Source: an uncultured Pseudomonadota bacterium
GTDB lineage: Bacteria > Pseudomonadota > Alphaproteobacteria > RF32 > CAG-239
Assembly (NCBI GenBank): GCA_902494875.1
Contig: CABUUO010000001.1
Span: forward strand, 248,001-312,000
Length of the DNA stretch: 64,000 nt
Reading direction: 5' to 3'
A model generated the notes under the pieces. It searched no databases. It saw only the letters and a list, made by a program, of their open reading frames with translations, and was not told the origin of the DNA. The translations under genes were made by a program, and so were the position numbers. Numbering within the stretch: the first letter of the stretch is position 1; the number at the start of each line of letters is the position of its first letter. Shown here piece after piece: positions 18,724 through 27,252 of the stretch.

Positions 18724-19404
18724 TCAGACATTCTCCTGTTTGAAGCCGGTTTTGGTAATCAAAATCCGGGTGCCGGCGATTTCAATATGGTCACCGGACT
18801 TTGCATTGCGCATCTTCTGCCAGTTTTCATACTGATATGTCCGGCAGACAAGTTTTCCGCTCAGGGCATAAACAACCAAAATCTCAACATCTGAAGAGTA
18901 TGACGAACGACAATAGCCGACCACATAAAGCGGCGTCTGGTTGCAAAAAGCCGGCAAAAGCCGATTGAAAAAAGTGAATCGCGGTGCTTCTCCCCGCTGC
19001 ATAAACTTCTTTTTGTTTTTTGCCCAGACCGCTTCTGCTTCTCTCAGCTTCAGCATCTCTTGTCTGGCCGTAATCTTAAAAGACCCGTTGCTAAAATGAA
19101 AATCTAAAGCTCCTTTGCCAAAATGCTGCCCGTTTTGGAACAAAACTACCGTCTCGCTTTTGACGATATCCGAACGGAGAACTCCGGTCTGAACCGCAAC
19201 ATATAAAACGATACTGCTTTCCGGCTGATGTACGGACTTGTGCTGACTGACAATCCAAACCGGAACACTTTTCAAAACGGCGGCCTGAGGCATTGATTTA
19301 AATCTCGATAAAATGCGACGTCTGTCTTCAGGCAAAGCTGACAAACCTTCTCGGGCAATACTAACGGCGGTAGACGCTTTAGTGCAATATTCTGCTTTTT
19401 TCAT
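18724..19404 (-). CDS. Hypothetical protein, 226 aa
   Basis: No family recognised. Basic protein (MKKAEYCTKASTAVSIAREG at the start) without a clear signal peptide. The last ~60 residues (LVVYALSGKLVCRT ... AGTRILITKTGF) look like a small beta-rich domain; KMRNAKSGDHIEIAG could be the turn of a beta barrel. It is a single-gene unit with its own terminator downstream, and it is divergent from the DEAD-box helicase gene. Three unknown - strand genes in a row (17128-19404) suggest a lineage-specific block. Confidence 0.6.
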   Translation of the reverse strand: MKKAEYCTKASTAVSIAREGLSALPEDRRRILSRFKSMPQAAVLKSVPVWIVSQHKSVHQPESSIVLYVAVQTGVLRSDIVKSETVVLFQNGQHFGKGALDFHFSNGSFKITARQEMLKLREAEAVWAKNKKKFMQRGEAPRFTFFNRLLPAFCNQTPLYVVGYCRSSYSSDVEILVVYALSGKLVCRTYQYENWQKMRNAKSGDHIEIAGTRILITKTGFKQENV

Positions 19405-19708
19405 AAAATAATTTTTTAATTGTTAATAAAATAAGTTAATTGCGGCTGCAACTATAAACCTCTCCGTTGACAGAAGTCAATATAAAATAATGCTTGCAAG
19501 ATATAAGAAAGCGTATATAGTGGCCGCAGAGATTCTTGCAGCTCTTCATGTTTGTTGGCGGATTGCTATCCGCAATTTTAAGATTTTTCAATATCTTTCA
19601 ACTTTTTGTTAGAGTTGCTTCTTAACTTTTTATGTTAAGAAGCGGAGAAAACTCGCGGTTGTAAAATGTTTTGCCGCCGGAATTAAACATATAATTTGAA
19701 AGAAAAAA
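19405..19708 (+). promoter_or_regulatory. 304-base divergent region with structured leader of the DEAD-box gene
   Basis: No gene seen. Two hairpins stand before the helicase: GCGGAT-TGCT-ATCCGC at 19558-19573 and GCTTCTTAAC-loop-GTTAAGAAGC at 19617-19643 (perfect 10-bp stem, 7-base loop). The second is not followed by a T-run, so it is not a clear terminator. Long structured leaders are known upstream of cold-induced RNA helicase genes, so temperature or autogenous control is possible; this is inference. Confidence 0.5.
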
Positions 19709-21043
19709 ATGACTAATTTTGAAGATTTGGGTTTGCCCGAAAATATACTGCATTCACTTAAACGCATCGGTTTTATCTCTCCTACGCCGATTCAGGAAAA
19801 GGCCATTCCCGTTATTATGGAAGGACATGACGTTTTGGGTTCGGCTCAGACCGGCACCGGCAAAACCGGCGCTTTCGGTATTCCGATGCTGGCGCAAATC
19901 TGGGCAGGCAACGAAAGTCTCGGGCTGGTTCTTACCCCTACCCGTGAACTTGCACAGCAGGTTTTAACCAACCTCAAACAACTTATCGGCGCCAATGCCG
20001 AAATAAAAACCGCATTGCTGATCGGCGGAGATTCCATGCCCAAACAGCTTCGTCAGCTGCAAAACAAACCGAGAGTGATTGTCGGCACGCCGGGACGCGT
20101 GAACGATCACCTGAAACGGGGCAGCCTCAGACTTACAAACACAAAATTTCTGGTTTTGGACGAAACCGACAGGATGCTGGACATGGGATTCGGCATCCAA
20201 CTGGACGAGATTGCCAAATATCTGCCGGCTGAACGTCAGACACTGATGTTCTCCGCCACTCTGCCTAACAACATTATGACCCTGTCCAAACGTTTTCTGC
20301 GTAACCCGATACGCATTGCCGTCGGTTCAACCCACACTCCGATTGAAAAAATTCATCAGGAGCTGATTAAAACTTCAGAGGCCATGAAATACGGCGAATT
20401 GATGAATCAACTGCAAAAACGCGACGGATCGGTTCTGGTCTTTGTCAAAACCAAATATGCGGCAGAAAGGCTGGCTCGAAAACTCGGCAAAGAAAATCAA
20501 AGCGCCGACGCCATTCACGGCGATTTGCGCCAAAGCCGCCGCGACCGTGTTATTGCCGGTTTCAGAGCTCAAAAATACCGCATTCTGGTGGCGACTGACA
20601 TTGCGGCCAGAGGATTGGACATTCCGCATATTCAGTATGTTATCAACTATGATTTGCCGCAGTGTCCCGAAGATTACATCCACCGTATCGGACGAACGGC
20701 ACGCGCCGGTGCCGAAGGAACCGCCATTAACTTGTTGACACCTCAGGACAACTCCAAATGGAAAGCCATTTACAAACTGATTAACCCGTCCAACCAGGAA
20801 AAGGAAACGCTTACGGACGGAAATTATCCGATTTCGGCAGAGCCTCTGAAAGGTTTTGAACTGCCCCAAAAAAGTAAGACCAAAATAAAAACGGCACCGA
20901 AAAATCCGTTTAAGCCTTTTGCTCCCGACAAAAAAGCAAAAAACAGGAACAAATTCAACAAAAATACGCGCGGATTTTCGGCGGCCGCCAATTCCAGCGG
21001 CGGAAGGCCGTACAACCGCTCCGCTTCCCTACGGGCGGCATAA
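19709..21043 (+). CDS. DEAD-box ATP-dependent RNA helicase (RhlE/DeaD type)
   Basis: A 444-residue helicase acting on RNA duplexes in ribosome assembly or mRNA decay. Motifs in order: Q motif FISPTPIQEKAIP, Walker A SAQTGTGKTGAF, PTRELAQQ, TPGRVNDHLKRG, motif II LDETDRMLDMGF (DETD in place of DEAD), motif III SATLPNN, ATDIAARGLDIPHI and HRIGRTARAG. The C-terminal ~90 residues are a basic Lys/Asn/Pro-rich tail (NRNKFNKNTRG), typical of an RNA-binding extension. A strong terminator follows immediately. The gene is monocistronic with a long structured leader. Confidence 0.93.
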   Translation: MTNFEDLGLPENILHSLKRIGFISPTPIQEKAIPVIMEGHDVLGSAQTGTGKTGAFGIPMLAQIWAGNESLGLVLTPTRELAQQVLTNLKQLIGANAEIKTALLIGGDSMPKQLRQLQNKPRVIVGTPGRVNDHLKRGSLRLTNTKFLVLDETDRMLDMGFGIQLDEIAKYLPAERQTLMFSATLPNNIMTLSKRFLRNPIRIAVGSTHTPIEKIHQELIKTSEAMKYGELMNQLQKRDGSVLVFVKTKYAAERLARKLGKENQSADAIHGDLRQSRRDRVIAGFRAQKYRILVATDIAARGLDIPHIQYVINYDLPQCPEDYIHRIGRTARAGAEGTAINLLTPQDNSKWKAIYKLINPSNQEKETLTDGNYPISAEPLKGFELPQKSKTKIKTAPKNPFKPFAPDKKAKNRNKFNKNTRGFSAAANSSGGRPYNRSASLRAA

Positions 21044-21046
21044 GCC

Positions 21047-21073
21047 AAACCCCGCCTGACCGGCGGGGTTTTC
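21047..21073 (+). terminator. Intrinsic terminator of the DEAD-box gene
   Basis: AAACCCCGCC and GGCGGGGTTT form a perfect 10-bp GC-rich stem with a 5-base loop, ending in TTTTCC. It begins four bases after the helicase stop. Confidence 0.92.
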
Positions 21074-21099
21074 CTTGCTTTGAAGCATGTGAGAAAATA

Positions 21100-21606
21100 T
21101 CAGGCGCGAAGAGTTTCCAAACTGTTTTGAAACTCTTTCATCAGCGGGGAAAAGCCATTGTCGTTGGCCTTTTGTTCTTCTTTGGCGGGACCGGTTTTTA
21201 TTTTGCCGTTTTCTGCCAGATAGAGGTTATAATCGGAACAAAAACTTTCCAATGTATGCTTCTTGTCCATCTTAAAATAGCAGTCCAGCGCCATTACGGC
21301 ATAGTCTCTGGGCTTGCAGACCATAATGTTGAGTTTGTCGAGCAGTTCTTTCTTGCGCTCTATTTTGCTGACCTGATTCAGCTGGTGATAAGTATTGACA
21401 ATTCTTGGTTCAAAAGCCTTTATCTGGCATCTGGCTTTACAACTTTCTAAAGAGGCTACTGCAGAATTCGTCGGCAGACGCAGTTCTTTCAGACTGCACT
21501 TGCCTCCAATTGCCTTATGCAGATGTTCAAACAATTGGTCTTTGGTCAGGTTTCCGGCGGCCAGAGCTTCGGCGAAAGCATAACCGTTTGATTTTTTATC
21601 CATCAT
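21100..21606 (-). CDS. Hypothetical protein, 168 aa
   Basis: No family recognised. Helical, charged, cytoplasmic-looking protein with several Cys (KCSLKELRL, ESCKARCQIKA, MVCKPRDYAV, DCYFKMDKK). The start has a good ribosome binding site (AGGGGG, then TTATT, before ATGATG). It lies convergent to the DEAD-box gene, 26 bases from the helicase terminator. The four cysteines are spread out and do not form an obvious zinc motif. Confidence 0.6.
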   Translation of the reverse strand: MMDKKSNGYAFAEALAAGNLTKDQLFEHLHKAIGGKCSLKELRLPTNSAVASLESCKARCQIKAFEPRIVNTYHQLNQVSKIERKKELLDKLNIMVCKPRDYAVMALDCYFKMDKKHTLESFCSDYNLYLAENGKIKTGPAKEEQKANDNGFSPLMKEFQNSLETLRA

Positions 21607-21702
21607 AATAACCCCCTGTCAATCTGAAGCGGTATATTTAAAATATATCACAAAAAATTCACATTCACAAGGATTAATCCGCCCGCAAAGCCTTTAATTT
21701 CT

Positions 21703-23022
21703 TTATTTTTTCACAAAAAAAACCTTGACTTTTTCAAACCATTTTTTATAGAACGGCGTAAAATATTCCGCGGGCAGTCTTTTGTCTTTAAACTGATAAT
21801 ATACATTGCCTTTGACGGTTTGAACCCGCAGCGGATCTTTTTCAATGGTCACCGAAGTTTTGCGCTCGACCGGGAGCTTCAGCAACGTCAGATTAGCACA
21901 GTTAAGCAGGATTAAACGTCCCCGGCAGCCGCGCGCGGCCCGCAGATATTCTATTCCCGACTCACTAAAATCGGCCGTACCGTTGAAATTTTCGCCGATT
22001 TTGACAACCTGAAGCGAGGGACAGCCGAGTAAATTTAATTTTCCACGGGTATGCGCGCCCAGCTCCAGCCGGGATACGGTCTTGGAGTTGCTTAAATCCA
22101 ACTCGCCGTTAAACTCGTTTCTGATTTTTATTTTACGTGCGCCGTGAATGTCATCATGACTGCTGACGCTTATTTTTCCCTTGCAGTCGTCGCCAATCTC
22201 CAGCCCCGGAACATGGACGCCGTCAATATGAAGATTGCCGCGAAAAGAGTTGCCGATCTTAATGTTGCGGCGCCCCCAGTTTTTTTCAAGACTGATATCC
22301 GCATAGCAGTAATATCCGATATCTAAATGATGAAAACAGGAGTTTTTGACATTTAAAATTCCACTGAAGACGTCGCCGATATGCAGACTGAAGCACTTCA
22401 GAGAATCATTCAGACTCAGTTCACAACGGCAATTGTCAGCAATGTCAATATGTTTGAGGCTGGTACGGGCCGCGTTGATGCTGCCGACAAAGCCCTCCCT
22501 GATAACCAGCCGCTCGATATAGGGATTGTCCCTAAGGTCAATAATCAGATTGCAGCCCGGGCCTATAACCAGTTTTTTGACGGCCGCACGCGACAGGTTC
22601 AGCGCGGCGCCCTTGGTTTCCGGACGGATATGCAGAACGCGTTTTTTATACTTGTTGACCAAAACGGAAGCATTGGAAACGTTTCCGCTTAAAACCCGAT
22701 CCAGTTCTTTTTCACTGAGATAAAAATTTTCTCCCGAAGCAGGCTGATAAACCGAGAGTTTCAGATCTTTGGCGGCCTCGGGCGTCATGGAGAGGCGGTT
22801 GTTTCTGATGAACTTAATCAGTTCAAGCCGGCCGACGTCAGAAAGTTTTTCTCCATTATATCCGCCGACACGGGATATTTTATCGTTGCAGACGTCTACG
22901 ACGCCCTGAATTTCTTCACTCTTGTCGCGGAGCAGAACCGAACAGTTTTTACCCGAGATGCGGCTCATGGTATAATTGCTGCCCAGACGGTAGTGACTTT
23001 TGTTTTCGGTTGCAGAATTCAT
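21703..23022 (-). CDS. Solenoid protein of about twelve 21-residue repeats with alternating Phe/Cys
   Basis: 439 residues. From about residue 165 to 415 the protein is a tandem array of 20-24-residue units with the core I-G-x-x-[F/C]-x-G-x-[L/I]. Units alternate Phe and Cys at the same position over much of the array: for example HIGDVFSGIL, DIGYYCYADI, KIGNSFRGNL, EIGDDCKGKI, KIRNEFNGEL. This alternation implies a two-unit period of about 42 residues and a beta-solenoid fold like pentapeptide-repeat or leucine-rich-repeat proteins. The N-terminal ~150 residues are a separate domain and the C-terminal ~40 are basic. No signal peptide is visible. I know no named family; a protein- or surface-binding scaffold is a guess. 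Confidence 0.7.
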   Translation of the reverse strand: MNSATENKSHYRLGSNYTMSRISGKNCSVLLRDKSEEIQGVVDVCNDKISRVGGYNGEKLSDVGRLELIKFIRNNRLSMTPEAAKDLKLSVYQPASGENFYLSEKELDRVLSGNVSNASVLVNKYKKRVLHIRPETKGAALNLSRAAVKKLVIGPGCNLIIDLRDNPYIERLVIREGFVGSINAARTSLKHIDIADNCRCELSLNDSLKCFSLHIGDVFSGILNVKNSCFHHLDIGYYCYADISLEKNWGRRNIKIGNSFRGNLHIDGVHVPGLEIGDDCKGKISVSSHDDIHGARKIKIRNEFNGELDLSNSKTVSRLELGAHTRGKLNLLGCPSLQVVKIGENFNGTADFSESGIEYLRAARGCRGRLILLNCANLTLLKLPVERKTSVTIEKDPLRVQTVKGNVYYQFKDKRLPAEYFTPFYKKWFEKVKVFFVKK

Positions 23023-23099
23023 GGCAAAATATTCCTCTTGCGATTAAGGTTTGGGAGATATTTAATCGCAATCGGCAGAAAATCCACACCCGGAACAAA

Positions 23100-23882
23100 T
23101 TATTTTTTATTTTTTTTCGCTTCGGCTTCCAGCATTTTATATTCGAAATACTTGGCAATCTTTAAAAAACGAAAATAAGCCATGGTCGTGGAATTTATGA
23201 AGCCCCACCAGCCGTCAAAACAGTTGCGGCGGCCGATGTAATAAGTCAGAAACTGACGCGGAAACTCGGTCAGCAGACGCAAGCGCGAATATTTTTTATT
23301 GGTGGCAACCGCGGTCTTCACCAACTCGTTGGTATAGACGTTCAGTTTGTTCCACAGATGAAACAGATCCAAATAGGAATAGTGATAAATTTCATGCCGG
23401 AGCTGTGCCGGTTTAACACCGGAACGCAGTACGACCCGGTCATGGGTCAGATCATCGGGCATATTGCCGCCGGTTTTACGATTATAAAGCCGCACCAGAT
23501 TGTAGCGCCTCGTAAACGGACGCGGTCTGACATAACCGGGATACATATTGCCGATTTTTACCTTATAGGCCAAGGCTGCCGGCGCGGTTTTGATTTTGTT
23601 TATTTCTTCAATGAGCCCGGGTGAAAGAACTTCATCCGCATCCAGAGAGAGCACCCAGTCGTTGGAGCATTGGTTCTCGGCAAAATTTTTCTGCGACGAA
23701 ATGTTTTTCCATTTGTTGAATATGAATTTTGCACCGAACGATTTGGCTATTTCTTCAGTTTTGTCGGTACTGCCGCTGTCCACGACAACAATCTCGTCCG
23801 CCACCCCAGACGCGGCGGCCAAAGTCTGCGGCAGTCTTTTTTCTTCATTAAGCGTGATTATGTAAACAGATAACGCGGGCAT
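23100..23882 (-). CDS. Family 2 glycosyltransferase, WaaE/KdtX type
   Basis: A 260-residue GT-A enzyme. The opening LSVYIITLNEEKRLPQTL, DEIVVVDSGSTDKTEEIA and LSLDADEVLSP (the D-x-D metal site) match the WaaE-type beta-glucosyltransferases that modify the lipopolysaccharide inner core. The C-terminal part (RFTRRYNLVRLYNRKTGG and a basic tail) also fits that group. It acts at the cytoplasmic face of the inner membrane. It is 88 bases downstream of the glycerol-1-phosphate dehydrogenase gene on the same strand. The substrate is inferred from family only. Confidence 0.88.
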   Translation of the reverse strand: MPALSVYIITLNEEKRLPQTLAAASGVADEIVVVDSGSTDKTEEIAKSFGAKFIFNKWKNISSQKNFAENQCSNDWVLSLDADEVLSPGLIEEINKIKTAPAALAYKVKIGNMYPGYVRPRPFTRRYNLVRLYNRKTGGNMPDDLTHDRVVLRSGVKPAQLRHEIYHYSYLDLFHLWNKLNVYTNELVKTAVATNKKYSRLRLLTEFPRQFLTYYIGRRNCFDGWWGFINSTTMAYFRFLKIAKYFEYKMLEAEAKKNKK

Positions 23883-23970
23883 ATCTCATCCTATTGTAAA
23901 AAAATTCAGTCGGGATGATGATAAAATAAATTCCGGCAGACTTTAACCGCTTATTGAAAGTTATGCAGAG

Positions 23971-25044
23971 CTATTGTATCAGACGCTTCAAAATCGGGTC
24001 GGTTTCGACATAGGTTATGGCGCGTTCCAGGCTCTCCTTCTCCGACAAAACCGTATAATAATCTTTTTTTATCAACGGAGCAAAGTGCAGCGCCTTGACA
24101 AAATCTTCCCGGTTCAGCGGATCCTGCGCGGCATAGTCAAAAAAGCCGGTCGCCCGCAAAAATTCGCGCACTCCTTCCAGGCTCGGGTTATTTTGCAGCA
24201 AAGCGCACAGATAAGTTGCCACACCGACCTGAAGCCCGTGCATCCGCGGCCGCCGGGCAACATCGTCCAGCGCATGGGAAATCAGATGTTCGGAACCAGA
24301 CGCCGGTCTGGAAGTCCCGGCAATTTCCATGGCAATGCCGCTGATAAGGAGAGACGTGGTCAGCCCCCGCTGAAATTCTGGCAAACTGATGTCCGTAACC
24401 CGGCGGATGAGCAAAATGTCCAGCGAATTATAAGCCATCAGCGCCGCAAAATCGTTATAACGTTCATAGCCTTTGCGAAAAGCCGACTTCCAGTCCCACA
24501 GCGCCGTGACTTTGGAAATCATGTCGCCGATGCCGGAATAAAGGCAGATTTTGGGGCTGTTGCGAATAACATCCAAATCCACCACAACGCCGAACGGAAT
24601 ACCCGACTTGACGCTCTTGCGCCGACCGTCCACAAGCAGCGAGGTATTGGGGCTGCAAAAGCCGTCGTTAGAGGTTGAAGTGGGCACCGAAATAAAGGGC
24701 TTTTTCAGCAGATGCGCACAATATTTGGCAAAATCAAGCGCTTTTCCGCCACCGATACCGACGATGGCATCGGTATTGCGCGGCAGATTGAAAGCAACCT
24801 TGTCGACCTCCTCAATGTTAATGTATTTGACGTCCTGCTTATAAACGACTTCTATGTCGTGCTGTTCAAATCCCTTGGAAAGTTTGCCGCCGATGATATC
24901 TTCCATTCCCTCGCTCCAAAAGAGGGCAACGTTTGACAACCCCTTGTCGACCAGATATTTGCCGATGCGGGCGGTTTTGCCGTAGCCTATTTTTAAGAGA
25001 TAGGGAATGTTAATCTGTCTGTTGGGGTAGAACTGGTATTGCAT
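23971..25044 (-). CDS. Glycerol-1-phosphate dehydrogenase family protein (EgsA/AraM type)
   Basis: A 357-residue metal-dependent dehydrogenase. VGIGGGKALDFAKY is the dinucleotide-binding loop, and PTSTSNDGFCSPNTSL is characteristic of the glycerol-1-phosphate dehydrogenase branch. Metal ligands are visible as the Asp of SGIGDMISK, the His of SEHLISHALDD and the His of RMHGLQVGVA. These enzymes reduce dihydroxyacetone phosphate to sn-glycerol 1-phosphate; in archaea this makes the lipid backbone, and in Bacillus AraM has the same activity. It has an AAGGAG ribosome binding site and starts one base after the stop of the HAD phosphatase gene. An adjacent WaaE-type glycosyltransferase suggests a surface glycan or lipid role. 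Substrate is family-based inference. Confidence 0.85.
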   Translation of the reverse strand: MQYQFYPNRQINIPYLLKIGYGKTARIGKYLVDKGLSNVALFWSEGMEDIIGGKLSKGFEQHDIEVVYKQDVKYINIEEVDKVAFNLPRNTDAIVGIGGGKALDFAKYCAHLLKKPFISVPTSTSNDGFCSPNTSLLVDGRRKSVKSGIPFGVVVDLDVIRNSPKICLYSGIGDMISKVTALWDWKSAFRKGYERYNDFAALMAYNSLDILLIRRVTDISLPEFQRGLTTSLLISGIAMEIAGTSRPASGSEHLISHALDDVARRPRMHGLQVGVATYLCALLQNNPSLEGVREFLRATGFFDYAAQDPLNREDFVKALHFAPLIKKDYYTVLSEKESLERAITYVETDPILKRLIQ

Positions 25045-25045
25045 A

Positions 25046-25699
25046 TTACATCTCCTTCAGATAGGCATATATATCCTCAAAATCGTCAAAGCGACAGGTT
25101 CGGATATGCCGCTTACGGCATTCTTCCAGCAATATCCTTTTGGCAAAAACGACGTCGGCCGCAGCCGCGGGGGCAATATCCGGCGGCCCGTCCCCGGCAA
25201 AGACGACGCGATACCCCTCCTTTCTGACTTTTTTGACCAGAGCGGCTTTGGATATGCCCACTTCCGAATCATAAAAAGGGCTGCCCTTTGCCGGCGGAAA
25301 CATTTTCAAACCGAAATCCGGGCTGTAGGCGCCATGGTTGGTTACCAGACGGATGCCGTATTCTCTTATATAAGCGCCGATAATCCGCTCGATGTAATAA
25401 TCACAGCCGGCAGAGCAGATATAAAAAGGAATGTTTTTTTCGCTGCACAGCGCCGCCGTTTTTACAAAAGCGGGATCAAAAGGAATCTCTTTGATAAAAG
25501 CGTCAAAGGCAGCCGCCGGCTCGCGAATGCGGGAAAAAATCAGATTCAAAGCCTCAAGATGGCTCAGTTTTCCGTCAAGATAGCGCTGCCAGGGTTCAAG
25601 GGCTTCCGCATCAAGCCAGCGCTCAGAAACATACCAGAAGAAATCTTCCGGCGTCAGGGTTCCGTCAAAATCACTGATAAGGGCTGTCTGTATGCTCAT
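25046..25699 (-). CDS. HAD-IB phosphatase (MtnX-like)
   Basis: A 217-residue phosphatase with nucleophile motif ISDFDGTLTPED, motif II at FYICSAGCDYYIE, and the motif IV acid pair in VFAGDGPPDIAPA, as in MtnX / phosphoserine-phosphatase-like HAD-IB enzymes. No methionine-salvage genes are nearby. Instead it is translationally coupled to a glycerol-1-phosphate dehydrogenase gene, so it may act on a glycerol-phosphate-derived intermediate; this is inferred from coupling alone. It is divergent from the CBS/DUF21 gene across a 108-base AT-rich gap. Confidence 0.82.
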   Translation of the reverse strand: MSIQTALISDFDGTLTPEDFFWYVSERWLDAEALEPWQRYLDGKLSHLEALNLIFSRIREPAAAFDAFIKEIPFDPAFVKTAALCSEKNIPFYICSAGCDYYIERIIGAYIREYGIRLVTNHGAYSPDFGLKMFPPAKGSPFYDSEVGISKAALVKKVRKEGYRVVFAGDGPPDIAPAAAADVVFAKRILLEECRKRHIRTCRFDDFEDIYAYLKEM

Positions 25700-25807
25700 G
25701 GGCGGCCTTTCGCTGATGTATATATAATAATTAGCACATCAGGCTTTATTTTTCCATATTTTTTTGTTAGGCTTCAACATCCGTAACAAAAAAGGCTTAA
25801 ACACAAT

Positions 25808-26845
25808 ATGACGCTTTTAATATTTTTTGCCGTAATGGCGATATCCGTATCTTTTCTGTGTTCGGTTATGGAAGCGGCTCTCCTTTCCATTACGCCGAGC
25901 TATATTGCCCAGCTGGAAGACAAAAAACCCAAGCTTTACAAACAGGTTTCCAATCTGAAGCAAAACATTGACAATCCGCTGGCGGCGATTTTATCGCTGA
26001 ATACCATTGCGCATACCGTCGGTGCAACCGGCGTCGGCGCCCAAGTGGCCGACATGTACGGACAGTCTTATATTGGCCTGGCCTCGGGCGTAATGACAAT
26101 AGCCATTCTGGTTCTGTCGGAAATTCTGCCCAAAAGCATCGGCGCCAAATATTGGAAAAAACTGATTCCGTCAATGGTCGTTACCCTGCACATCATGATG
26201 TTTCTGCTGGCTCCTTTTTTGTGGGTTTCCAAGTTGATTACCCGTTGGTTTGATTCCAGCGGGGAAGAATCCGACATTAAGGACGAAATCAAAGCGCTGG
26301 CCAAGATGGGACGCGACGAAAAGATTATCGACGAAAACAAATACCGCGTTATCGCCAATGTGGTCAATCTGCAGGAAGTCAAGGTCAAAGACATTATGAC
26401 ACCGCGGATTGTCGTCCATTCGGTGCCGCCCCGAATGACCATTAAGGCGTTTGACCAGTTTATTTCAACTTCGCCTTTTTCCAGATTTCCGATTATTGAC
26501 GAACAGCAGCAGCTGTTTTTGGGCTATATCCACAAATCAAGCTCTTATAAGGCCAAAGACGACGAGCTTGTCGACGACTATGCGCGGCCGATGCGCAGTT
26601 ATTCAACCGAAGCCAGACTGGAAGACGTTCTTTCCAAAATGATTGACGACCGCAACCATATGGCGCTGGTTATCGACCAGTTTGAGAACTGGGCCGGTAT
26701 TGTAACGCTGGAAGACATTATAGAAACCATTCTCGGCAAAGAAATCGTCGATGAAACCGATCAGGTGCCCGACATGCGCCTGTATGCCAAAATCAAATGG
26801 AAGAAAAAAAGAGAGCTCCGCGGCATCAAAACCCCCGGCGAATAA
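25808..26845 (+). CDS. CNNM/DUF21 and CBS-domain membrane protein (hemolysin C / CorC-like family)
   Basis: 345 residues. The N-terminal DUF21 transmembrane domain (residues 1-140, e.g. LLIFFAVMAISVSFLCSVME with SILxxNTIA-type helix and SEILPKSIG) is the CNNM transporter part. Two CBS domains follow (VKDIMTPRIVVHSV, and LVIDQFENWAGIVTLEDIIETILG). The protein ends soon after CBS2 and lacks the CorC_HlyC domain found in many relatives, so it is a short version. The family is linked to magnesium or cobalt efflux. It is monocistronic with its own terminator. Confidence 0.9.
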   Translation: MTLLIFFAVMAISVSFLCSVMEAALLSITPSYIAQLEDKKPKLYKQVSNLKQNIDNPLAAILSLNTIAHTVGATGVGAQVADMYGQSYIGLASGVMTIAILVLSEILPKSIGAKYWKKLIPSMVVTLHIMMFLLAPFLWVSKLITRWFDSSGEESDIKDEIKALAKMGRDEKIIDENKYRVIANVVNLQEVKVKDIMTPRIVVHSVPPRMTIKAFDQFISTSPFSRFPIIDEQQQLFLGYIHKSSSYKAKDDELVDDYARPMRSYSTEARLEDVLSKMIDDRNHMALVIDQFENWAGIVTLEDIIETILGKEIVDETDQVPDMRLYAKIKWKKKRELRGIKTPGE

Positions 26846-26851
26846 CGACAG

Positions 26852-26875
26852 GCCTCCCTCTCCGGGAGGCTTTTT
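26852..26875 (+). terminator. Intrinsic terminator of the CBS/DUF21 gene
   Basis: GCCTCCC and GGGAGGC with a 5-base loop, followed by TTTTT. Confidence 0.92.
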
Positions 26876-26959
26876 CATATGCACAACTAAAGGTCAGGCT
26901 GTAAAACGCGCTCCGGCAACTACATTGATACGGAGCACACAATCAGACAGGAGGCCGCG

Positions 26960-27211
26960 ATGGGCAAAACAGAAAATCCGTTCTGGAGCGAAAACGTCAA
27001 AACGCATTTTCACACTACGCCGGGAATTTTCAAACAAAACGCGCAGGAAGTCGTGGAAGAACTGCTGAGAAGCGCCGACAACGATCCGGCGCTGGCCCTG
27101 CACCGGCTGGTCTTTTATATGAACCGCGCCGGAAGCAGGCTTGAAAACGCCAGACAGCTTGCCATGGCAAAAGAACAGCTTGAAAATATGATTGCCCTCA
27201 GACGGCATTGA
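26960..27211 (+). CDS. DUF3175 family small protein
   Basis: 83 residues. The motif LHRLVFYMNRAGSRLENAR matches the conserved Y-x-N-R-A-G block of DUF3175, and the flanks (FKQNAQEVVEELLRSA, AKEQLENMI) fit the same short helical family. It has an AGGAGG-type ribosome binding site. It stands 41 bases before hsp20 on the same strand, so both are probably cotranscribed. The function of the family is unknown. Confidence 0.8.
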   Translation: MGKTENPFWSENVKTHFHTTPGIFKQNAQEVVEELLRSADNDPALALHRLVFYMNRAGSRLENARQLAMAKEQLENMIALRRH

Positions 27212-27252
27212 TTTTTTCATATTTTATAACCTCTATTTTCCGGAGAAAACAA

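Noticed and set aside
27208..27252. Upstream start of hsp20
   Set aside because: It gives a hydrophobic N-terminal extension without family support, while the ATG at 27253 has GGAGAA before it.
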